Shown one piece after another: positions 17,401 to 23,449 of a DNA stretch of 23,449 nucleotides. The first letter of the stretch is position 1. Each line of letters begins with the position of its first letter. Source of the DNA: Willaertia magna (taxonomy: Eukaryota; Heterolobosea; Eutetramitea; Acrasida; Naegleriidae); assembly GCA_902984215.1 (NCBI GenBank), contig CADWAF010000058.1:1-23449 (forward strand), given 5' to 3'. The position numbers were made by a program, and so were the translations under genes. The notes beneath the pieces were generated by a model, which had not been told where the DNA came from, searched no databases, and saw only the letters and a list, made by a program, of their open reading frames with translations.

Positions 17401-18836
17401 TCTGTTAAAATTAAGGTGCATTTATCAGAGTGCTTTCCACCAGCATCATTGGCATCATCTAGCTTAGAGACACCAGTCAATCTAGTTTTCTTGGTGCCTG
17501 ATTTTTTAGACAAAGCTTTACCTGCCTTAAACTCTGCATATTTCAAAACTGCTTCTGATGCCATCTTATTTACCTTTTTCAAGAAATCTTCTTCAAGTTT
17601 ACACTTAGATCCAAAATCTTTCAAAGAAGTTGTTAAAGTGTCCTTAGTTTGTGAGTCGAATGCTGGATTGATGATAAGAGAGGAAACAAAGACCCACAGT
17701 TGATTTTTGATGTAGGCAGGTTTGAGTTCCTTATTTTTCTTTTGTAGAGCCTTCTTCAAATAATCTGATATTTGTTTAACGACATGGTCAACATGTTTTC
17801 CTCCCTTGGTTGTACAAATACTATTCACAAAGCTAACTTGTTGTAAAGTTCCCTCACTTAAGCAAACTGCAACTTTCCAACGTTTTTCATCATCAAAATA
17901 GAGAATATCCTTCTCGGCTGTGTATAATTTTACATAATCCTTAAAGGTCTTAATACCAGTTATTTTCTTTCCGTTTAACCACACACCAACTCCTTTTCTT
18001 ACTGTGCCAGCAATATCATAAACTCTTTTTGACATTAAAGCAACAATGTCTTTGTCTAATTCTTTCATGTTAAATCTTTCTAAATCAGGGCTAAAAGTAA
18101 TTTGTGTATAACTTTCCTTACTACAATTTGTAATCTTTGGTTCCTCTGCTTTACCCATATTATCAGTCCATACTTGACGGAATTTCTTCTTTTCTTCAGA
18201 GTCAACTGTCTCTACAATAAATTGTTTTGAGAAAATATTGGTCAACTTGGCACCATAACCATTTCTACCACCAGTAATCTTTTTTTGATTATCATCAAAG
18301 TTACTACCAGTCAATAAATGACCAAATATAAGGGTAGGAACATAAACATTATGTTCATTATGCATCTTAACAGGAATACCTGCACCACTATTCAAAACAG
18401 ATATCTCGTTCTTCTCTGGATCTATGGTGACCTTAATTTTATCTACTGTTTCATCTCTAACAGAATGGTCAGCTGCATTTACAAGGATTTCGTCAAAAAT
18501 TTTGTACAATGCAGGAACGTATTTAATATTTTGAAATTTCATTCCCTGTAGGTCAGAATCCCAAACCCATTGTTCATCTTCATGTATTTGAGTGGAACCT
18601 ACGTAACTATCAGGTCTAAGTAAAATATGCTCAAGTTGACTCTTTTTTTGATAAATTTCTTCAACTTTTTTGTTTTTATGGGATCCTTCGTCATATTCAA
18701 TAAATTCTACGTCTTCTCCATCTGAAATATCTACTTCTGGTTCAGATTCCGATTCTTCTTTTCTCTTTCTTTTAGTACTATCATTCTTCTTCTTGGTTGT
18801 AGCCTTTGTGCCTGTTGCTTTCTTTCTTGGAGGCAT
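14436..18836 (-). CDS. TOP2: DNA topoisomerase II (eukaryotic type IIA)
   Basis: A continuous frame of 1466 residues that passes one DNA duplex through a double-strand break in another; it is needed for decatenation and chromosome segregation. Domains in order: a basic N-tail; a GHKL ATPase at about 50-430 with the ATP-lid motif GGRNGYGAKLTNIF near 188; Toprim with TEGDSAKALA near 478 and DQDHDGSH near 556; and the winged-helix region with SASPRYIFT placing catalytic Tyr812, close to Tyr805 of human TOP2A. The DNA gate follows, then a C-terminal domain from about 1190 built of alternating Lys-rich and Glu/Asp/Ser-rich runs, with likely nuclear signals and CK2-type acidic serines. Within it KVSITDYF (1361-1368) resembles a PCNA-binding motif. 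There are no introns. E2F-like sites lie 37-84 bp upstream. Confidence 0.97.
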   Translation of the reverse strand: MPPRKKATGTKATTKKKNDSTKRKRKEESESEPEVDISDGEDVEFIEYDEGSHKNKKVEEIYQKKSQLEHILLRPDSYVGSTQIHEDEQWVWDSDLQGMKFQNIKYVPALYKIFDEILVNAADHSVRDETVDKIKVTIDPEKNEISVLNSGAGIPVKMHNEHNVYVPTLIFGHLLTGSNFDDNQKKITGGRNGYGAKLTNIFSKQFIVETVDSEEKKKFRQVWTDNMGKAEEPKITNCSKESYTQITFSPDLERFNMKELDKDIVALMSKRVYDIAGTVRKGVGVWLNGKKITGIKTFKDYVKLYTAEKDILYFDDEKRWKVAVCLSEGTLQQVSFVNSICTTKGGKHVDHVVKQISDYLKKALQKKNKELKPAYIKNQLWVFVSSLIINPAFDSQTKDTLTTSLKDFGSKCKLEEDFLKKVNKMASEAVLKYAEFKAGKALSKKSGTKKTRLTGVSKLDDANDAGGKHSDKCTLILTEGDSAKALAVGGLSVVGRDYYGVFPLKGIPLNVRDCKLERVKKNEEICTLVKILGLKFGKDYTKEDIKSLRYGSVMIMADQDHDGSHIKGLLINFIHKFWPGLLKVPGFLKEFITPIVKATNKRTKQVKTFFTIPEYSAWRDSLTDSKGWQIKYYKGLGTSTPAEAKDYFSNMSVHQKRFKYVTDCDDKILTAFSKDRVDKRKEWLTNHTEGTYLDHSAKDISYADFIDKELVLFSKYDNIRSIPSLADGLKPGQRKILFSCFKRNLKREIKVAQLSGYVSEQSAYHHGEDSLNGTIINMAQNFVGSNNVNLLYPSGMFGTRLQGGKDSASPRYIFTKLSDITRYIFPKEDDAILDYLDDDGQSIEPKFYMPILPMVLVNGAEGIGTAWSTKIETYNPIDIVENLKRLLKGEEVIDMHPWFKGFDGSIEYLGTGKWRTKGVIEKIDSNNIEISELPVKVWTQPYKEFLEGLLEKNLIDDFRENHTDVTVSFSVKMTDSQMAAAEEKDIYEYFKLTKKFSTTNMVLFNEQGVLKEYETVQDILKEFYEVRLKYYHKRKEHMLGKLERDLEILRNKVRFIMEVINETLQVRKRKKADLLKELKSKKYTPFPKEKKKVVAVGDLNETGTEEEEEEEEENDKDVEDLSNGYNYLLSMPLWSLTLEKVKKLEKERDNKEQEVEVLRNTKVETIWEKELDKFVEQLAKTEEKEEKEIDAYIKKIEKQRGKNGKIARSKGYRANSTLRPEIVVVETKAKATTRKKKATTTTIKSGAKKKPATKKEESDDDAEEMKIESEDEKPKRGRPKKTDTKKTTTTKKTVKKEKKEEKEDEDSDKEDNDDYLPLAERLKKSSSKPAPKKETEIKEEQEEEVEETKIKARNNNKKKRKVSITDYFAPVVKNEEETKKATNKEKEEKEEEEDEELLLLDEDDDEEEETKPRSRLKRGGASKAKSKSKKVDSDDEEIVSLSSDEEEEYKGELDDSYVPDDEGDEE

Positions 18837-18872
18837 TGTGTTAATTTTTTTGTTTTAAAAATCAGTTATTCA

Positions 18873-18881
18873 GGCGCGAAA
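18873..18881 (-). promoter_or_regulatory. Candidate E2F site (proximal), topoisomerase II
   Basis: Read on the minus strand this is TTTCGCGCC, an exact match to the TTTSGCGC E2F consensus, 37 bp upstream of the start codon. Confidence 0.5.
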
Positions 18882-18908
18882 CCTTTTTTCTTTTAAAGTG
18901 TGGAACGA

Positions 18909-18920
18909 TTTGGCGGGAAA
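18909..18920 (-). promoter_or_regulatory. Candidate E2F site (distal), topoisomerase II
   Basis: TTTCCCGCCAAA on the minus strand (TTTGGCGGGAAA on the plus) matches the classical two-sided E2F/DP site, 73 bp upstream of the start codon. Confidence 0.55.
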
Positions 18921-18960
18921 TCAAAGAGGCATCGACATCAACCAAAAAAACATGATTGAC

Positions 18961-18966
18961 CACGTG
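18961..18966. promoter_or_regulatory. E-box CACGTG upstream of topoisomerase II
   Basis: CACGTG followed by AC, giving GTCACGTG on the minus strand, a preferred bHLH core. It is a short motif, 125 bp from the start codon, so chance is possible. Confidence 0.3.
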
Positions 18967-19037
18967 ACTATCTCCAAAAGAAACAACAACAAACTGTTTA
19001 TACATATACAAGGAAATGCTTTTATAAATAATACAAA

Positions 19038-20073
19038 TTAATTATTACAACAATTTTTCTTTTTCTTTTCAGTAGGTTTCTTTTCATCTAATCTAACTAC
19101 ACCAGAAGAAGAGTTATCTTTTTGTACAGTACGATTACTTTGTGGTTTGTCATCTATAGTTGATTGTTTTCTACCATTATTTGAAGTTGTAGTAGTTGAA
19201 GTAGTTGCTGCTTCATTTCCTTTATCATTTATTGCATCTACTTCTCCAGAATCAATTAATCTTGTTTTTATTTCCCTTGCAATTGTAAAGAATGCTTCTT
19301 CTACATTTATATTATTCTTTGCGCTTGTTTCCATGAATGGAATACCAAAGGATTTTGCTAATTGTTGTCCTCTTTCAGTATCTACAGTTTTCTTTTCAAC
19401 TAAATCACATTTATTTCCAATTAACATTTTATTAACATTATCTGCTGCATGTTCCTCAATATTCTTCATCCAATTACGAATATTTAAAAAACTATTCTCT
19501 TCAGTGACATCATATGTTAACATAATTCCCATAGCTCCTCTATAATATGCTGTAGTGATCTAAAAAAAAAAGGGTTCAATGAAAAAAAATTCCCATAATT
19601 TATATTTTTTTTAATCTCTTTTAAAAAAAAAATAAACTTACGGTTCTGAACCTTTCTTGTCCAGCCTTATTGTAGTTGATTTACGCGTATTATTTAAATA
19701 AATTCAAATGAATGAATGGATCAATTAAATTAGATAAAAACGAATAATTATTACATACAGTATCCCAGATTTGTAGCTTTATTCGCTTTCCGTCTAATTC
19801 AATTGTACGAATTTTAAAATCTATACCAATCGTAGTAATAAAATTAGTTGTAAAAGTATCATCACTAAATCGAAGTAGTAAACAACTCTTTTTTTTTCTT
19901 TTATTAAAAACTTTGTTTTAAAATAAATACGTACTTTACCTATATAAAAATTTCTTAATTGTAAATGTATAACAATTTTTTAAAAAGAATAACTAACCCA
20001 CACCGGAATCTCCAATAAGAAGTAATTTTATCAAAAAATCGTATTGAGCATTTCCTGATCTAGTGGAAGACAT
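19038..20073 (-). CDS. Rab8/RabE-like small GTPase, 5 exons including a 5-nt exon
   Basis: Reading the minus strand, the exons are 20073-19998, 19939-19935, 19887-19759, 19665-19642 and 19559-19038, giving 251 residues. Splicing restores a full Rab: the P-loop GDSGVGKS, switch [11 protein letters not shown] (effector Thr), [11 protein letters not shown], then [16 protein letters not shown] and ETSAKN. The RIKLQIWDT and YYRGAMGI segments place it near Rab8/RabE/Rab1, which direct secretory vesicles. The C-terminus KKKKNCCNN offers a tandem-Cys geranylgeranylation site. The tail after residue ~180 is longer than usual and Thr/Ser/Asn-rich. Introns of 58, 47, 93 and 82 bp all have GT...AG ends (GTTAGT, GTACGT, GTATGT, GTAAGT donors); the second and third end in AAG. 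Exon 2 (GTAAA) is required to encode Gly-Lys of the P-loop. Confidence 0.9.
19642..19665 (-). other. 24-nt internal exon encoding AGQERFRT
   Basis: Eight codons in phase 0 lie between introns 19666-19758 (GTATGT...ATAAG) and 19560-19641 (GTAAGT...TTTAG). They encode the G3/switch II core, including the catalytic Gln. Confidence 0.92.
19935..19939 (-). other. 5-nt micro-exon GTAAA completing the P-loop
   Basis: Exon 1 ends with the first base of a Gly codon (GTG G) and exon 3 begins with AGT (Ser). Between them ATATAG|GTAAA|GTACGT provides an acceptor, five bases and a donor. Joining gives GGT-AAA-AGT, that is Gly-Lys-Ser. Skipping it would shift the frame and stop after 7 codons. Confidence 0.85.
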
Positions 20074-20406
20074 TTTTTTTTATATTTTTTTTTTTTAATT
20101 TTTAAAATGTCTCTTTGTTTCCTTTGAAATGTCAAAATTTTAAAGTGATATTGGAACGATCCACCTATTCTTTTCCTAGGAGCAGAATGGTTTTAAAATA
20201 CGTTGTCCTTTTAACTTATCGTTGTGGTTAGTAATCAGTGGTGACTGCTATGATATTAATAGAATTTTAACACATGACTGTAATGTGTTACGTTTATCAA
20301 ATAATTATTTTCTAACTAGACCTGCAAGAAAACAATAATGACTGCTGCTGTAGCATAAATTAAATCAAAATTGTATGGAAATAATAATAGTAATTTGTGT
20401 GAAAAA
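20074..20406. promoter_or_regulatory. Divergent upstream region, Rab / peptidyl-tRNA hydrolase
   Basis: A 333-bp spacer with both promoters. Long T runs (A runs on the Rab strand) sit directly before the Rab ATG. A perfect 8-bp inverted repeat lies at 20268-20290. I see no gene or RNA here. Confidence 0.45.
20268..20290. repeat. Perfect 8-bp inverted repeat with 7-nt loop
   Basis: TAACACAT (20268-20275) and ATGTGTTA (20283-20290) are exact inverse complements separated by GACTGTA. The spacing would also suit a dimeric factor site. It is 117 bp upstream of the peptidyl-tRNA hydrolase start. Confidence 0.75.
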
Positions 20407-21201
20407 ATGTCAAAACAATCCATTTTATTAGTTGGTATCGGAAATCCAGGAGAGAAATATGCATTTACTAGACATAATATAGGCATGTTAATTGTACAAG
20501 AATTTTGTAAAAAGTTTAACTTTCCAACCTTAAAAACAAGTACAAAATATAATTCATCTATTTCAGTATTAGAAAAAGGAAAACTTTATAATAAAATTGA
20601 ATTACGTGAAGGATTAATTGATAAAGAAATTCAAAAACTAAGAAATAAATGGTTATATGATAAAAATAAAAGTCCAGAAGATAAGATGCCAAACTTTTCT
20701 AAAAGTGATATTGATATGGACCAAATAAATGTAAAATTAGAGAAATTAATAATGTATCCTGAAGTAGATATTCATGCCTTATTACCTTTATCCTATGTTA
20801 ATTTAAGTGGGACACCTGTTAGGACTTATTTAGATTCTAATGGAATGAAATTAAATTCAAATAATAATAATAGATTATTAATTGTAACGGATGATGTTTC
20901 ACAACCATTTGGTTCATTTAAACTTAAATTTAAAGGAAGTCATGGAGGACATAATGGATTATTAGATATTGAAAAGAAATTAGGTACAGATAAATATCAT
21001 AGATTAAAAGTAGGTATTGCACCAAAAGATTTTCCAGATTTTGCAAAACAACCAGGTTTAGAGTTAGCTGATTATGTTTTAGGAAATTTTAATGGAAAAG
21101 AAAGACAAGAATTAGATGAGATAGTTTCTAAAGGAATAGATATTTTATGTGATTATATTCATAATGATTTAAAAGTTGTAATGTCAAAACATAATACATA
21201 A
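20407..21201 (+). CDS. PTH1: Peptidyl-tRNA hydrolase, bacterial-type (Pth1), with insertion
   Basis: 264 residues from the ATG at 20407; an upstream in-frame extension lacks ATG. The enzyme cleaves the ester between peptide and tRNA to recycle drop-off peptidyl-tRNA. Key residues are present: Asn13 in GIGNPGEKY, His23 in TRHNIG, Asn132 in VNLSG, the Asp162-Asp163 pair before PFGSFKLKFKG, and Asn183 in GSHGGHNGL. These correspond to the E. coli Asn10/His20/Asn68/Asp93/Asn114 set. The distance from the His to VNLSG is 109 residues instead of about 48, so roughly 60 charged residues are inserted (about 58-120, EKGKLYNKIELREG onward). No clear mitochondrial presequence is seen, so location is uncertain. 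The gene is divergent from the Rab gene. Confidence 0.9.
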   Translation: MSKQSILLVGIGNPGEKYAFTRHNIGMLIVQEFCKKFNFPTLKTSTKYNSSISVLEKGKLYNKIELREGLIDKEIQKLRNKWLYDKNKSPEDKMPNFSKSDIDMDQINVKLEKLIMYPEVDIHALLPLSYVNLSGTPVRTYLDSNGMKLNSNNNNRLLIVTDDVSQPFGSFKLKFKGSHGGHNGLLDIEKKLGTDKYHRLKVGIAPKDFPDFAKQPGLELADYVLGNFNGKERQELDEIVSKGIDILCDYIHNDLKVVMSKHNT

Positions 21202-21538
21202 TAACGATTACCTTAATTTATTATTGAATTACAATGAATACCTTAATTTATTTATTGTAAAACAAAGTGCCATTTGTCCAGCACAAGTCCATTCATTCGC
21301 TTACAGGAATTTTATTTAAATTTGTCGAAAATTTGTGTGTGCACTTCTCCACTCACTGTTTGTCGCTTTGCTTATTCGTCGTTGGTTCGGTCTTCGTCAG
21401 ACAACGAAATTTCTCATTCCATTATTTAAGCAATAATCTCAATGTATTAATTTGTTAAAAAAAAAATAAAGAAACACAGTTGTTGAAATTTTGAATTTTT
21501 TTTAACAACGTCCAAACAATACATTTATTAACACAATA
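21202..21538. promoter_or_regulatory. Spacer and CYP51 upstream region
   Basis: 337 bp. The first part, behind the hydrolase stop, holds TACCTTAATTTATT twice (21209-21222 and 21239-21252). The stretch at 21340-21420 is richer in G and C, and the last 100 bp before the CYP51 ATG is A-rich. No sterol-response element or RNA gene was recognised. Confidence 0.35.
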
Positions 21539-22990
21539 ATGGACTCACTAGGTATTACGGATATACTTCTTGTAGTTTGTACTGCAACACTTGTTTTCCT
21601 TGTAATTCGTTACTTTACCCAAGGAAAGAGAAAGAATGAACCACCAAGAATCCCAAATTTCATTCCATATATTGGTTCCTTCTTTGGATTTGCTAGAAGT
21701 CCAGTAGGATTTATACAAGAAAATGCTAAAATTTATGGAGATGTCTTTACAGCAACTATCTTGGGTAAAGAGATGACGTTTTTAAATCATCCAAAGATTT
21801 TAGATACTTTTTTCAAGGCTACTGATAATGAATTATCATTAAGAGATGTTTATAGATTTACTAGACCAGTATTTGGTACAGGAGTTGTTTATGATGCTGA
21901 ATCTACTGAAAGAATGATGGAACAAGTTAAATTTGTTAGTTCAGGTTTAACAACTGCACGTTTCCGTGTTTTTGTTGATATCTTTGAAGATGAAGTAGCT
22001 CAAAGAGTTAAACAAATGGGTTCCGAAGGTACAATTGATATTTTCGCTACATTAGCAGATTTAATTATCTTTACTGCATCTCGTTGTTTATTAGGAGATG
22101 ATGTTAGACATTATTTAAGTGAAAAGAACTTGGGTCAATTATACCATGAAATTGATGATGGTATTAGTCCACTTTCATTCTTCTATCCTTCAATACCTGC
22201 ACCAAAACGTGATAAAGCAAGAAGTGCAGTTGGTCAGATTTTCCAAGAATTATTAGATAAAAGAAGAGAAGAACATAAGAAAAATCCAGAAAGATTAAAT
22301 GATGAATCTAAATTAGATGTTGTTGATAATTTATTATTAAACACTTATAAAGATGGTAAAGAATTATCTGATGAAGATAGAATTGGTATTTTAATTGCTG
22401 GTCTCTTTGCAGGTCAACATACTTCCGGAATTACTTCTACTTGGACTTTAATGGGTATTATATTCAATAAGGATATCTTAAATAAGGTTAGACAAGAACA
22501 ACAAGAAGTTTATGGTACTGATACTAAATTAGATTATGAAAAAGTTATGAAGATGGATTATTTAGAATGTTGTATGAAGGAAGCTCTTAGAATGTATCCA
22601 CCTTTAATTATGATTATGAGAATGGCTAAGAAGGCTAGACAATGTGAAGAATATGTTATTCCTAAGGGAAATATCTTAGTTGCTTCTCCTTCTGTTATTG
22701 GTCGTTGTGCTGACACTTATTCCAATACTGACGTTTTTGATCCAGATCGTTTATTCGTTCGTAAAGAACATGAAAAATTCAAATACGGATCATTACCATT
22801 TGGTGCTGGTCGTCACAAGTGTATTGGTGAAAACTTTGCTCTTTTACAAGTTAAAAGTATTATTAGTATTTTATTAAGATATTATGATATGGAATTATTA
22901 GGTCCATTCCCAGATCCAACTTATTCTTCCTTAGTTGTTGGTCCAGCTCCACCAAATCTTGTTAGATATAAGTTAAGAAAACAACAATAA
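21539..22990 (+). CDS. CYP51: Sterol 14-alpha-demethylase, cytochrome P450 family 51
   Basis: A 483-residue single-exon frame. CYP51 removes the 14-alpha-methyl group of cyclised sterol precursors in three oxidations at the ER. Seen: an N-terminal membrane anchor (about 5-26, LLVVCTATLVFLVIRY), the B/C region VYRFTRPVFGTGVVYDA typical of CYP51, and the I-helix AGLFAGQHTSGITSTW with Thr295. The ExxR pair Glu348/Arg351 is in KEALRMYPP, and the heme loop FGAGRHKCIGENFA has thiolate Cys428. The segment YHEIDDGISPLSFFYPSIP matches the CYP51 substrate-recognition region. Length is usual for the family. A sterol-making amoeba is implied; which precursor it prefers cannot be read from the sequence. 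Confidence 0.96.
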   Translation: MDSLGITDILLVVCTATLVFLVIRYFTQGKRKNEPPRIPNFIPYIGSFFGFARSPVGFIQENAKIYGDVFTATILGKEMTFLNHPKILDTFFKATDNELSLRDVYRFTRPVFGTGVVYDAESTERMMEQVKFVSSGLTTARFRVFVDIFEDEVAQRVKQMGSEGTIDIFATLADLIIFTASRCLLGDDVRHYLSEKNLGQLYHEIDDGISPLSFFYPSIPAPKRDKARSAVGQIFQELLDKRREEHKKNPERLNDESKLDVVDNLLLNTYKDGKELSDEDRIGILIAGLFAGQHTSGITSTWTLMGIIFNKDILNKVRQEQQEVYGTDTKLDYEKVMKMDYLECCMKEALRMYPPLIMIMRMAKKARQCEEYVIPKGNILVASPSVIGRCADTYSNTDVFDPDRLFVRKEHEKFKYGSLPFGAGRHKCIGENFALLQVKSIISILLRYYDMELLGPFPDPTYSSLVVGPAPPNLVRYKLRKQQ

Positions 22991-23119
22991 TTCATTAAAT
23001 TGAATAGTAATTATTAATTGAATTTTTCACTTCCCTTCAATTAATTTTTCACTTTGTGAAAATTATTTTGCTTATAATACTTTTTCCCTCACTTTTTTTT
23101 GTACTTTCATAAAAATAAA

Positions 23120-23449
23120 ATGCCTAAACGAATGATTACTAACAATAATAATAACGATACTAGTTTTCATTCTTCTTCTTCTTCGCCGTCAAGGAATGTT
23201 GGCAATAACAGTCAGGGTAGTGACAGTCGGAATAGTAATAATAGTAATGGTAAAGATAATAATGTAAATAATAATAGTCATGGTGCCAATGGTAATAATA
23301 GTAATGGTAGAAGTTATCATTCGTATTCACCGTATAAAAGACCTGACAATTATAATAATTACTACAATCGTTCACACGCCAATAATAATTATCATCACAA
23401 TCACTACAATAATAATTATAATAACAATAATAAACCATATAATAATAAT
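23120..23449 (+). CDS. Asn/Ser/Tyr/His-rich protein, 5' part only (runs off right edge)
   Basis: From the ATG at 23120 the frame stays open for 110 codons to the window end. It begins MPKRMITNNNNN, then has a Ser run and Asn/Gly/Ser repeats, and from about residue 75 a Tyr/His/Asn-rich stretch (NYNNYYNRSHANNNYHH). No domain is recognisable. Such composition resembles prion-like, RNA-granule or transcription-factor tails, but simple AAT/AAC repeats can produce it. The opposite-strand frame over 23160-23438 is its shadow. Confidence 0.55.
   Translation, partial: MPKRMITNNNNNDTSFHSSSSSPSRNVGNNSQGSDSRNSNNSNGKDNNVNNNSHGANGNNSNGRSYHSYSPYKRPDNYNNYYNRSHANNNYHHNHYNNNYNNNNKPYNNN

Larger units (their letters stand above)
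18837..19037. promoter_or_regulatory. Topoisomerase II promoter region
   Basis: A 201-bp spacer between the Rab 3' end and the topoisomerase start, both on the minus strand. It carries two E2F-type sites (18873-18881 and 18909-18920) and an E-box CACGTG (18961-18966). AT-rich sequence near 19020-19037 probably serves Rab 3'-end formation. Confidence 0.5.

Noticed and set aside
19865..19997. Rab splicing without the micro-exon, using the first AG of the second intron
   Set aside because: It keeps the frame but replaces the P-loop Gly-Lys with VFNKRKKK, destroying nucleotide binding; the micro-exon gives a perfect P-loop with good GT-AG borders.
21267..21458. 63-codon plus frame before CYP51
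   Set aside because: Short, Cys/Leu/Phe-rich, inside the expected promoter/5' UTR; no support.
23160..23438. Minus-strand Tyr/Asp/Cys-rich frame
   Set aside because: Reverse reading of the AAT/AAC repeat of the plus-strand gene at 23120.
1..23449. tRNA, rRNA, transposon, viral or CRISPR sequence
   Set aside because: Scanned by eye for T-loop motifs, long terminal or inverted repeats, transposase or reverse-transcriptase motifs and spaced repeats; none seen.
1..23449. Dictyostelid origin because of Asn/Gln repeats and AT richness
   Set aside because: Spacers are shorter and less AT-extreme than typical for dictyostelids. Not excluded; a marker-gene tree would settle it.

Overview
The window looks like a gene-dense, AT-rich nuclear segment of a free-living amoeboid protist, most likely a Naegleria-type heterolobosean; this is an inference from style, not from a database match. 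The grounds are eukaryotic genes with short GT-AG introns (47-235 bp), short intergenic spacers (mostly 150-500 bp, not the extreme AT deserts of dictyostelids), runs of Asn and Gln in proteins, and the standard code with both TAA and TAG as stops. The gene set includes an RWP-RK factor, a plant/protist-style Rab8/RabE GTPase, CYP51 and a PLD3-type protein. A dictyostelid is the main alternative. I see no mobile element, CRISPR array, rRNA or tRNA.

Layout. The left edge holds the 5' part of an F-box-like gene (minus), head to head with a three-exon acid-ceramidase/NAAA-family amidase (plus). A second F-box gene (2549-3721, plus) and a three-exon PLD3/4-like type II membrane protein (3971-5570, plus) follow. 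This last gene converges on a large INO80-type SNF2 ATPase (5722-9465, minus). INO80 is divergent from a small orphan gene with an N-myristoylation/palmitoylation-type start (9890-10312). Next come a two-exon RWP-RK transcription factor with long N/Q-rich tails (10828-13348) and mitochondrial enoyl-CoA hydratase (13513-14421). The hydratase converges on DNA topoisomerase II (14436-18836, minus) with only 14 bp between the two stop codons. A Rab8/RabE-like GTPase (19038-20073, minus) has five exons, one of only 5 nt. It is divergent from a bacterial-type peptidyl-tRNA hydrolase (20407-21201). Sterol 14-demethylase CYP51 (21539-22990) and the start of an Asn/Tyr-rich gene (23120 to the right edge) finish the window.

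The genes are mainly housekeeping functions (chromatin, replication, secretion, fatty-acid oxidation, translation quality control, sterol synthesis) and do not form one pathway. The most notable structure is the Rab gene. Its P-loop can only be rebuilt by splicing in a 5-nt exon (19935-19939), and a separate 24-nt exon encodes AGQERFRT of the switch II region. Other points worth following are two E2F-type sites and an E-box just upstream of topoisomerase II, a PCNA-interaction-like motif in its tail, poly(A)-signal hexamers built into stop codons, a roughly 60-residue insertion in the peptidyl-tRNA hydrolase, and an acid amidase with no visible signal peptide.
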